DNA from: Chloranthus sessilifolius
Taxonomy: Eukaryota; Streptophyta; Magnoliopsida; Chloranthales; Chloranthaceae
DNA length: 64,000 nucleotides
Assembly: GCA_021018995.1 (NCBI GenBank)
Contig: CM037598.1
Coordinates: 72,868,671-72,932,670, forward strand
Reading direction: 5' to 3'
This document shows positions 46,779 through 57,079 of this stretch, in pieces. Below the pieces are notes generated by a model. It was not told where the DNA came from, did no database searches, and saw only the letters and a program-made list of their open reading frames with translations. Every line of letters starts with the position of its first letter. Position 1 is the first letter of the stretch. Made by a program: the position numbers and the translations under genes.

Positions 46779-49082
46779 TGTAACGTCCCGAAAAATTCAA
46801 ACTTTGAATAGTGCACCTCGGGAAGTGTGCCCAACTGGTCGCTTGGTTGACCGGGTCAAGGTCGGTTTGGTTTACTTACTTGGTTAAATTTAGTTAAATA
46901 AACTAGATGTAAAATATGGCATGTGTGTAATAAGAGAGATAGATTGGGTCATATATACCTAGCTAGGTATGTATGCTTTACACCCAAATAATGAATAGGA
47001 TTATAAAGAGTGGGGAGAATTTATTTCTCCTTAGCTTAGGTTGTTGAGAAATTAAGAGGGAGTGAATGAAAGGAGTGTGATTTTGTGGTGAAATCAATAG
47101 CTGCGTATTAAATGGGAATGATTGTGTGTGGATCAGATAGCTTACGAATTAGAGCCTTTGCATCAGAAAAAAAAAGATTTGAGATTTGGGGTTGTGAAAC
47201 CCTTGAAGTTTAGGGAAGCTTGGGATCATGGGATCCGACCAACTAGAAAGGTAAGTTAGATTATTTTTGTGAAAACATATTGATTTTACTATGAATCTAG
47301 CTGCTATGTAAGGATAAAATGAGTTAGAGGGAGGTAGATGTTGAAAGGATGAGTCCTAAAGGTTAGAACACGACCTTTTCTGAAAATGAGCAAAACCGAT
47401 CGAACGGAATTAGTAACCGTTCAATTGATTTTGCCAGAGAAGAAAGGACTGCAGTGCTGTGTTCTGAGGAAATCGTTCGAACAATTTAAAAAAATCGTTC
47501 GATCGGTTTTATTAATGAATAAAAGCAAGTATAAAGGATTTCTAAGGAAATTGATCGAACGAAATAAGACCGTTCAATCGATTTGCCAAACCATTCAATC
47601 GATTTAAAAATCGTTCGATCGGTTTGGGCTGATTTAGGCCTTTGTTGAGATTTACTTTATGAATTGTTTATAAACAACGTTTAGGCTTCCAAGCTCCACG
47701 TTTTACACCATTTATGATACATTGCACGTGTTTTGGCCATGCCTAGGTTGAGCCAGACCTTAGGATGGTTAAGGCTAGCTTGGATTGCAGAATCCGTGGA
47801 TTTAATTGCGTATGAGGTAGGGAATACTTTGGACATGTACACTTGATTACGAAAGCATGTATGTAGTGATATTATGTGTATGCATGTGCGTTTAAAGCAT
47901 AGTTAAGTGCTTGTGGTTTAAAAGTATTACGATAAGCATGTAAAATTAAGATATGTGTGTGCGTGTGTACACTAAACAAGAAATGAGTAAGCACAAGAGA
48001 TGTAACATCCCAGAGATGTTTATGCAATGTGAGCATCTAGATGATGGCTGTGAGTATGTGATATCCCAGGGATGTGAAATCAATGTGAATATTTAGATAA
48101 TGTGGTCTATGTGGATGAGACTCGAATATGCTTTGAATAATTATACTTAGCATAATCACACGGTGAATAACTATATGTAGGGGACAATTGATTTAAGGTT
48201 TGGAAAATATCCATACACCAGTATGACATCCCAGGGATGTATGTGAGTTTTATGCCCAGTCGCCTCTGTGAAAGAAACTTGGGTTGTATGACATGAAAAA
48301 TAGTCTTATTGAACGACGATGGAGGGTATTCCATCGGGGCTCAATGCTATATTGCTCGGGGATTATTTAAGTTATTGATTTAATTTTGTGACACAAGTCT
48401 TTGTATGATATGAGAACGGGTGGAACAAAAAATAACATGTGTAGTGTAACAAATGTATTTTGTTCATTCTTCCAATATTTCAAACTGTTTTCTATCTGTT
48501 TAATGTTGATAAAATCATGCTTTGATTATGTCATGGAATATGTGTGAGTAAGATAGATTTACATGTTTAGTTATTTCCCTATTGAGTTATGATGTAGTTC
48601 ATCCCTCGACTATACGTCATAGGTACAGGTGTAGATCATGATCCGACTGCGGAGAAAGTCTTGAGATCTCCCGTTTGGGAAATTTTACCTTAGGTGAGGT
48701 TTGGGCATGGGTATGTTTTGGAGTTTGTATAATGAATGTTTTGAGGTCTTTTGGATTATAGACTTGATATGTCCGGGGATCTATTACTGTATTAAGATTT
48801 ATTCTGTAGGTATCTTTTTGAGGCCACTGTTTAGGTGATGGGTGGCCATGACCGGTGGTTTTCTTGTGGGCCCTTCTTATTCAGTCTTTACGTATAGAAG
48901 AACCTTTATTGTTGTTATATTTTTACTTTGACTCTACCCTTTGTTGGCATATCAAGTAAATTCTATATTAGGATCGTGATATGTGCGACCCGACAGTTTG
49001 ATTTTCCTTGAGTTTATGATGTAAGAAAGAAAAAAAAATATTATGCAGATTTTTGTGCCTTAAGGAAAATCGGGCTGTCACA
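46779..49082 (+). repeat. Tekay-like LTR I, apparently solo
   Basis: It starts TGTAACGTCCCG at 46779 and ends GGGCTGTCACA at 49082, 2.3 kb. No primer site or gag follows, so it looks like a solo LTR. The flanks AGAGA and GTAGA agree at three of five bases, too weak to call a duplication. Landmarks are a donor-like AAG/GTAAGT near 47250, the word cluster 47392-47625, GAGGTAGGGAATACTTTGG near 47814, CCCAGGGATGT blocks near 48010-48240, and GGGTATTCCATCGGGG near 48326. Confidence 0.8.
47392..47625 (+). repeat. AATCGTTCGATCGGTTT word cluster in LTR I, eight copies
   Basis: Copies begin near 47392, 47416, 47470, 47492, 47549, 47569, 47588 and 47607, in alternating orientation so that neighbours form inverted pairs. 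The best is AAAATCGTTCGATCGGTTTT (47492). Flanks AATCG and TCGGTTT are shared with the D word, but the centre is TTCGA where D has ATTAA. Confidence 0.9.
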
Positions 49083-50690
49083 GTAGAGGAAAGCCTAATG
49101 GTAACAACTTATTGGAGAACTTTAGGTGTCGAAAATAAAACAAAAATCCCTCCAACTACACGCATAGAAAATACCTTCCCTACACCAAGCGTCACACAGA
49201 TTCCGGAGATCCAGAAAGAACCAACTGTGCACATATTTGAAGCAAAAAGGGGAGTAATTCCAACAGAAGGAGCAAGTACTTCTACTCCACCTAAAGAGAG
49301 ATCGAAAATTAGAACCCCAATACAAGAAGTGCCAGCTGAGTCAGAACTACCAGTTGCACCAGAACCAGTACAAGAAGGGCATTTTACTCTTTATGACTCA
49401 GCCCTAGATTCACCAATCGGGCCTACTTTTCCCCTTTCTACTGAGGCAGACATACTACCAGAAGCAGTGCCCGTGAATCCAATAACAACATCTACAAAAG
49501 AAATTTTTTCACCAACAGAGCAAGTTACTGAATTGGCTACTTCTAGCCATGTTCCTGCACCTATTGAGTTGATTTCCCCCGTAGTTTCATCCGCCATAGA
49601 GCAGACTCCGACATTTCAACCTGCAGAAGTAGGACCTAGTTTTGAAGCTCCAAGGGTGGGTTTCATCGGATTATTGAATCAAGAGATGTCTCCTCCAGCA
49701 ACTACTACATCAGTCCCAATATTTGAACAACCCGGTCTAGAAAGAAGACTGAGAGAAGTAGAACAATGGTAGCTTACAAATGCACCAAATTTAATGCCAT
49801 TGCCAAGAGTAGTAAGAAGAACGATGGAAGAATTCACCAGATTGAAAAGTAGAGTCCTTGAATCCATGCCTACTGCACAAGAATGCCAGGAGATAATAGA
49901 AAATCTAAGGCAAAAAGCTGTAAAAGACCACCAGGCACATTAGATAGCAGAAATAGTAAGGAAAGTCCATGAGACCACTGAGACACTTCAATCTCAAATT
50001 GTGCAGTTGCGAGAAGAAAACAGAATATTACGACATGACCAACAGGCATGGGAAGGAGAGAAGAAGGACTATGAAGACAAAATAGCTACTCTGATAGAGC
50101 AATTTGGTGAATTCATTGAAAACCCAAATGTCAAAGAAACAACAAAGGGAAAAGCCCATCAAGAATACGAGCAGGCACTAAATGCTCAATTGAATGAAAA
50201 GACTCACGAGCTAACAGTAGAGAGAGGAAAATTGTTGAAGATGCAAGACGATAATAATTCCTTAACTCTTATGTGTACTGAGGAAAGGAAGAAAATTGAG
50301 TCAATCACGAACAAGTTCTAGATCATAGTAACAGGGTTACACACAGAGGCTAGCAAACTAAGAGATGAAATCCAAGCAAAGTCTAATGTGATTGTTAAAT
50401 TAAATGAGAACTTGAAAAAGAGGGATACAGATACAGAACAATTGTAAGCTTTGAAAGAAAAATATGCGGCATTGATAGCAGAGAAAGTAAGTTCTGAGGC
50501 ATAAGAAACACAATCAAGACCACACGTGGAAGCTGAAGTAGACAGAAAATCTGATTGCTCTCCAGGAGTAATGCACGAATCAGAAGAGGACGATACAAAC
50601 ATTATTTCTTCACCAATTGCCCAACCAGTACTAGCTCCACCCATATCCCTTGTGCCATACCCATCTTTGCCAAGTGAGTAAAATTTTCAG
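49083..50690 (+). pseudogene. Extra reading frame of E: Pro/Thr/Glu-rich then coiled coil
   Basis: After the end of LTR I the frame reads about 230 residues rich in Pro, Thr, Ser and Glu (for example PTPSVTQIPEIQKEPTVHIF), then near 49790-50600 a heptad-like, charged stretch (QLREENRILRHDQQAWEGEK, later LNEKTHELTVERGKLL) that looks like coiled coil. Athila elements often carry an extra or env-like gene here; I see no signal peptide or membrane segment and no known domain. The 5' part was lost or displaced by LTR I, so the codons before 49083 are LTR sequence. The frame is interrupted in a few places. Confidence 0.55.
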
Positions 50691-52555
50691 AACATCACAA
50701 GCCTCACAGGTATGAATTTTTTTTTTAAAATTTAAATTTTGACTATATCCCCTATTTTGTGTGCCAATGAGGTCATTGTCCAGTTTAAGTTTGGGGGGAT
50801 ATACAACTTTTGTATATATTAGTTTAATTTTAAAAATAACACTTTATTTTTGCATTACTTTTAGCATTTTTTTTTTATAGAAGAAATATTTCTTTCTGTT
50901 TTAATTTTTAGAAGTTTTTAGTTTAGAATTTTTGATTATTTAAACATCACATGTGAATATGATAGAAAAAAATATGATTTCAAATAACCCAACGATTCAT
51001 TATAGTAGAAGTTCAACAATCAGAAAATAGAACAGTTGAAATTCATGTTTTAGCTCTTTGAACATTGTATCAGATTGAATGTTTGAAACAATAGATTGAT
51101 CTGAACTGTAATATTTAGACTATAGTTTCAAAATTATATAATCAGTGAGCTTTAGAGACTAACTTTTCCTCTTCTATTCTAAGAGAGAGACTGCTTCTAT
51201 TAAAATTAAAATTTTCTTGAACTTCTTGACTGTTTTAAACGAAATCTCATATTTTAAAAGAAATTGAATTAAAATATTCTGTAATTATGATAATCTGTTT
51301 CTTTTAAAACTGTCTATTAAATGTATCAAAATAATATGACATCCATGCTAGTAAATCGTAAAAATAATTAAAGGCCATCTTTTATTTAACCAGAGCCAAA
51401 AGGCTAAAATCTTAGAAAATATTTATCCTTTGAACCCATATTAGAAGCCTAACTTAAATTTCTTTGTACCAAAATTTTATAAACCCTTAACCATATGTAC
51501 TACCCAATGCTTTCAACCTTCCCTATATTTTCAGAGAGTTTAGAATGTAAAAGGTGGGAAGAAGAGGGAGTGAAAGGAGTAAAAGTTAATAGATAAGGGA
51601 CCGGCCGAAAAAGGGTACAACTGAGAAGAAATTATTTTGAAGAAAATGAGAAAAGAAATGAAAAATCGTAAAAGACGATTCTCAATCAAGAAAATGGAAT
51701 CTATAAAAGAATTAGTAAATGGGAAGAAGTTATCCAACTTTTTGGATACTGATGCTGAAATAAAGAAAAAAGAAGAAAAGATAGGAGAAAGAAGAGCTAA
51801 ATTCTTAGAAATATTTGAATCCTATCTACCTTTCTTTGAAACCTTTTAAAATCCAAAGCCTCATTACAAGCTAAAGGAAAGACCTATTTGATTTATGATT
51901 TGCAAAAGCATGAGTCTAGTAGAGATATATGCAATAGATATTATGAATGAACAAGAAGTCATATGAACAAAATTGATTATTCATTACATGAGATTTATCT
52001 TTAGTCAATTGTCCTTTGAATTTATCATTTATATCATATTGAAAGAAATAAAAAATTTTGATATTCTTTTTAGAGTATGCCAATGGTGAGAATTTGAATG
52101 AAAATATTTTCTAAATCTGCAATTTAAAAATGTTTATGATGAATAAACTTTTCAGTGGTACGCACACTCCATGCTATACTAAATTGAAATTGTTGAGTTC
52201 TGATCAAGGATAACTGTTAGGATGGAAAGTGGTGGTTAATGGAATCTAATTTTTGAAAATCATAATAATCATATGATGATTAATTTAGCTAGTGTATAAA
52301 ATTAGAGTAGATTTTTAATTTTTTGTTTTGTTTTGAAAAACTGAAAAGTCCAAAAATATTTTGAAATGTAGGTAACTTCGCTGAAAACCTTCAGGAGACT
52401 ACAACTCCTCCACTAGGGATCACCTAGGGATTTAAAAGCTTGTTGCATCTGCTAAATGCAATCGTGCTCCCTACGAAAGTGGCATTTAAATTCTTAGTTT
52501 AAGATATTTTATTTTTCCTTGTTTACTAGGGACTAGCAAAGCTTAAGTTTGAGGG
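50691..52555 (+). other. 3' non-coding region of E
   Basis: AT-rich, about 1.9 kb. It contains the GCCAATGAGGTCATTG block followed by TTTGGGGGGATA (near 50760-50805), an AATCGTAAAAGACGATTC dyad near 51664, the CTCATTACAAGCTAAAGG block near 51863, and a GTTTGAGGG tract before the LTR. It parallels E0 at 19740-21753. A Lys/Glu-rich frame at 51637-51849 is composition, not a recognised gene. Confidence 0.65.
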
Positions 52556-52890
52556 TGTGATTAGTCATATAATTTATCATTTTATCACCCTTAACTTAGT
52601 GATGCTAGACCCCAGTTTGCTATTAATAAGTTAATGATATGCAGATATTAAAAATAAATAGCAAAATAAAGTCAAAGTATTAATATTTGTTAAAGTGAAT
52701 TCAAAAAATAATAAGAAAGACGATTGAAAGAAAAAAATGATTTGCCATATGTTAAAAGCTAGGAAATCATAAAAGGCGACTGAGCGCTGTTGCTGAAGAA
52801 GAGAATAAGAAATTGTAAGAGACGTTCAAGAAGCAGAAGCGATTGAAAAAGAAAGGCGACCGTTCATAAATAGAAATCGTTCCATTGAAT
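52556..52890 (+). repeat. Partial 3' LTR of E
   Basis: It starts TGTGATTAGTCATATAATTT and follows the copy at 21754 for about 335 bp, to TCGTTCCATTGAA, then similarity stops. No continuation was found to the right end of the window. Confidence 0.75.
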
Positions 52891-53044
52891 TTTTATTGAT
52901 TTTTATATTTATTTTTTATTTGATCGGGATTTTTATTGATCCCAAATCATGTATTTTAGCACAGCTTCCCCAGCAGGTCAAATGGAGATTGATGCGCTCC
53001 TTGGGGCGTGTGCACCTTCTTGTGCCCTAGGGGAGAATAAGCTT

Positions 53045-53162
53045 ACCATGTGTAATATACACGCCAGGCCAAATCTGACAGGTTTATACCTAGCGTGTAT
53101 ATTATACACGCTAGGCCAAATCTGGCAAAAACAAACCTAGCGTGTATATTATTCACGCTAGA
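53045..53162 (+). promoter_or_regulatory. Palindrome cluster upstream of the first antisense gene
   Basis: Three units, exactly 47 bp apart by matching ends (53066, 53113, 53160). The middle one, 53089-53115, is a perfect 27-nt palindrome with outer arms CCTAGCG/CGCTAGG, inner TGTA/TACA and centre TATTA. Spacers read CCAAATCTGGCA or similar. A CTCTCGCCGATCAA block 160 bp further on also occurs after the cluster in B's leader (near 25420). Confidence 0.9.
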
Positions 53163-53701
53163 CCAAACAAGGGTTTTAAATCATGTCGGGCCCGAGCAAA
53201 ACAGGGCATTTTTCAAAATATTTTCTTCCCCCTCTTTCTAAACTGAACCGGGACCTCCTCCTAGGGTTTAATTGAATCGATTTGAACCCCGACATTGCAC
53301 CGGCGTCTACTCTCGCCGATCAAATGCACATTCTACTCCAGATCAAGGGTTTATTTTCTTTTTCCAAATAATCATCTCTTAACCCTATTTCTTTTGATTT
53401 GTCTTGCATTATTTTCAATGTGGTTAGGATTCTTGCATTTTTAGATGATAAATAGATATTTTTTCTATAAGTATGATCGTTTATGATCCGTTTGATTGAT
53501 TTTCTGTGCATCGGCATTGATTTGCGTGGAAAACTTGATGGAATGGTTCCCTACTCTTCTTTTTTTTCCCCTCTTTTTTTCTTTCTTCTTCTTTTTTTTT
53601 TGGATTTTCTTGGACTATTTGCTGGTGTGACTAGGGCCTTTTGTATCTAAAAATGATTTTCTGTGATGAATTTTTTATATCCACACATGGATTTTTGAAA
53701 A

Positions 53702-53753
<52 letters not shown>

Positions 53754-53934
53754 TTTTTTTTCAAATGTGGGGGGACCACTCTAGGATTGCCCCTCTTGAT
53801 GTTGTTATCGAAATGATGATGATCATGATTGATGATGAATAAAAGGGGGCATACTTACCTTCTTTAGGCCTGTTGCAATTGGTTTCCCCTTACTGATATT
53901 CTCCTAACATTCGCAGCTTGTGCTCTTTTGAGGA
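53163..53934 (+). other. Leader or first intron of the plant-mobile-domain gene, with (TA)n
   Basis: No coding signal. It has a CT-rich run near 53555-53605, a (TA)n tract at about 53703-53747 and a TTCGCAG acceptor-like site near 53917 just before the ATG at 53935. This suggests a leader with a long first intron. Confidence 0.5.
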
Positions 53935-56310
53935 TGTCGAGTGAAGAGGAGCAGGGTAATGAGGGTGGTCCTGACGTGATCTATGGTACCCGGGGGGAGC
54001 AACTTATTCCAGTGTAGCGTTCTTCTCGGATCTGGTACGAGATGCAGGGTGAGGGCAGCCCGCAATGGGTTACTCCACCAACAGTACACCCACATTTCTA
54101 ATTTTGGGATCGTCGGTCAAGTAAGAAATAATCTTTTTTTGGTTCCCTTTGTGCGAGCTTTCTTTGTTCCAAGACCTGACACCTCCTTCATTTTGCAGCT
54201 GTCTTTGCCCTCGATCATGTTTCGCAAAGGTTGGCACGACCTCCAACGTCTTTATATCTTCCTCCCTCTGGTTGTGAGGTTCCTCTTAGCCCAGGCTGGC
54301 TTCGGGGACTTTCTTTCATGCCCTGCCATGAGGGGAAATTCGGCCTATGTGAAGGCCTTGGTAGAACGATTTTGACCCGAGACTATGACCTTCCATATGT
54401 TAATGGTTGAGATGACCATCACCCCAGTTGATTGGTTGATGATCACAGGGATCGGGATGGGGAGTATACCGGTGGCTGGTCTTTGCATACTAGTTCGGGA
54501 TTAGGTGGTTTAGTTGATCGGGGATTACCCCTCCTCTCAGGATATGAACGGCTCCGAGGTCAAGTTATCCTGGTTGGCCGATCTGTTTGAAGAGAATGAA
54601 TTGTGGATCAAAACCAGCCAGACATGGATGTCGTTATTAAGCCTGAAAGTGCATTGATGTTGGCTCGTATCTCACTCCTCTTTCTCCTAGGCAAGACTCT
54701 TTTTGCCAATGCTAGTGGTGGTCAGGTCTCATTATCCCTACTCAGCCTTATGGGAAATTGGGATCATGTGCATCTGTATGATTGGGGCGGTGCTAGGTAC
54801 ACCATAATGATGCCCAACTTGGCTCGAGCTTCGGTTGGGGACTTGGGGACTTGGGTTCTGTTCTCGATATTTGGCCCGTGATAGAGGTAAGCCCTGACTC
54901 TTTTACTCCTCTTAGTGCATTATTTATTTTTATTTTTTTGTGCCTATGTTGTCTTTCATGTCTTCTCCTTCTTTCAGATCTGGGGATACTTACATTTTCA
55001 GTCAGGCCGCCCCCTCCTTTTCTCATATGAGTTCACATATCCCCTTATGAGTAGTTGGCATAAGAGCCGTCGTAGAGACCTGGGAATGAAGCATTTGGAG
55101 TTAGGCCTGAGGTCCCAATTTGATTTAATGATCCCAGAGCAGGTATGGATACTTCTCTTTTCTCTTTCTTAGAGAGATTTTTTTTGGTGATGTTTGTTTT
55201 ACTAAAGGACTCTCTTTATCTGAGTAGATCACCCTTGATCCTTATGTTGGTTCTCCCTTTTGGGATCGAGTTGCCGTGGGCTAGTCTCGACTATTCGTGG
55301 ACCATCGGGTTATCTTTTTCTACGGTGTTTGGGTCAGAGCCTACTATTTGGGAGAGAGAGTAGTGCATTAGTACCGAGATTATTTTGCTATGCCGTGGGG
55401 TCCTCCCGGGGATGTCATGTCTCCTGAGGGTATGATTGAGGAGCTCTCAACTGGGCTCCTCCACCACAGGATCCCCGTTGATGATATCTTTGACCATGGA
55501 GGGAATCTGACGTGGTATGAGTCCCTTCCCTACCGGTCCATCCTTCCGCGCTTTGTACCTGGTGCCAACTTTCTAGCCTTTGGCAGTCCACAATCTTAGG
55601 TAATCCTCCTCATCCTTTATGCAGGTTCGTGATAGTTTTGATTTGATTTTGATCTAACTGCCTGGGCCTTTGCTTCTTTCTACAATTTGATGGGGGAGAT
55701 GATTCTGATGAGGATGATGCAGTGGCAGGCCCTGCCAAGGCTCCAGGTGCTGGACCCTCAGACCCCTCTAGTAAGGGTATTTATGGGAGTTCGACTATAG
55801 AGACTCAGGGGGGCTTCAGGCGCTTTGACGATGCCTTCCTCTCAAACTTATGTGTGAATGTAACTGAGCGGGTCCGCCTATCTGCTGAGGCGATCCAGGT
55901 CCCTCCTCCGGTGCTGGTCCCAAGGGTGAGTTTTCTTTCCATCATATTTCCTTTCCAAGGAAATGCTTGCTTTTGTATTATGGCTCCTGCAACTAACTTC
56001 TCTTTTTCTTTCTTTATTGTAGGATTACGAGTCAGCTATTAATCAAGCAGAGTACTATCACCACATCACAGGCCTTCGAGATGTGGAAGTGGTAAGTGTC
56101 ACACCGCTTGACTTTGATTATTGCTTTGCTGCCCTTTACCTTTTAACTGACCTCAACTGATGATTTTTCGGTATGATCTGTAGCGTGCTCGTGAGAAGGA
56201 GTCTTGCTCGTTGCTCGGCAGGCTTTCTCAGGCATGGTCAAGAGTGGGGGACATTAGGACATATCAAAGTACCTCGCGCCGGCATAAGAAGGCCAAAGGC
56301 ACTGATTAGA
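53935..56310 (+). pseudogene. Plant-mobile-domain (PMD-like) accessory gene, decayed
   Basis: The start ATG at 53935 reads MSSEEEQGNEGG. The best domain cue is near 54215-54480: GWHDLQRLYIFLPLVVRFLL, NSAYVKALVERF, then TFHMLMVEMTITPVDWLMIT. That is the 'reach W, then T-F-H-x-x-x-[GV]-E-x-T-[VI]-T' block of the plant mobile domain (PF10536), known in host MAIN-like proteins and inside several transposons. Several GT-AG intron borders are plausible, for example 54121-54198, 54887-54977, 55141-55228, 55925-56023 and 56091-56183. The C-terminus is basic (RRHKKAKGTD). It is interrupted in several places. Alternatives are a host MAIN-like pseudogene that only abuts C. The palindrome cluster before it, shared with the retroelement, favours an element gene. 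Confidence 0.6.
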
Positions 56311-56763
56311 ATCAACGTTTTTCTAGTTCTGATGAATATTTGAGACTTTTAGGATATTTTTCTTTTTATTTCTTGAGAAGATGTAATGGATGATATGAGA
56401 ATACACTTCAGATGGTTTTCTTTAGAATGAATGTTAGTGCTTTCCCTTTCTATTGGCTGCTCTATCTCTTCCTTTTGGCCGTGACATACTTGATTATCTG
56501 CAGGGCGGACTCAGGTTTTTTTTTTTTTGAAAAAATGGCCTTTGGGCCATGCATTTGGTTTAATACTGGCCAAACCTTGTATGTCTATGCGGATGGTTCC
56601 TGAATGAAAAACCATATAGAATTTAAATATCAATTTTTTGTATTCCAGCACGTGATCTAGAGTGATTTGAATAAATAGTAGAAAGTGTAGGTGGGCTGGC
56701 TAGAGGGCCGGTAAAAATAATCTCCCTAAATCCCCCTCTCTCTCTCTTTTTGGTGGCATTTCT
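56311..56763 (+). other. Spacer between the two antisense genes
   Basis: About 450 bp of 3' untranslated-like, T-rich sequence. A short hydrophobic frame at 56412-56603 has no homologue I know and reads through low-complexity T runs. A TC run precedes the next palindrome cluster. Confidence 0.5.
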
Positions 56764-56936
56764 GGCCTACCATGTGTAATATATACACTAGGAAATTCTG
56801 GGAGGTAATTGGCCTAGCATGTATATTATACACGCTAAGCATGCCCTCGGGATTTTTGGCTTAGCGTGAATAATAGACATGCCAGGCAAAATCTGGGAAA
56901 TTTTGCACTAGCGGGTGTACTACACATGCTAGGTGC
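56764..56936 (+). promoter_or_regulatory. Palindrome cluster upstream of the second antisense gene
   Basis: Four units start at 56764, 56811, 56858 and 56905, exactly 47 bp apart. Arms are GGCCTAGC/GCTAAGC-like, with TGTATATTATACA-like centres; units 1, 3 and 4 have drifted. The cluster ends 144 bp before the next ATG (57080). Confidence 0.9.
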
Positions 56937-57079
56937 TTTCTGGGGAGTGCGGGGCCTTTTAGGCCCGAGAACACACCTTTTCTCTTTCTTTTTAACTGGG
57001 TCTTGTATTTTCTGCTTTCCGCTTTCTGACCCCACCTCGCATTGGGGGTCCGGGACCTTTATACTTCCCTCTTCAAGTA

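Noticed and set aside
51637-51849. Lys/Glu-rich small frame in the E 3' region
   Set aside because: A purine-rich tract gives open Lys/Glu/Arg frames by composition; the parallel region in E0 is not open.
52891-52975. AGCACAGCTTCC near 52962 as an inverted continuation of the Athila LTR (GGAAGCTGTGCT near 22091)
   Set aside because: Only a dozen bases match and the flanks do not; chance similarity is likely.
56412-56603. Hydrophobic small frame as a membrane protein
   Set aside because: It runs through T-rich low-complexity sequence in a 3' untranslated-like spacer and has no supporting context.
53045-56936. Palindromes on a fixed 47-bp period looked like a CRISPR array
   Set aside because: The window is plainly plant DNA, spacers are similar to each other rather than unique, units are only three or four, and no cas genes exist.
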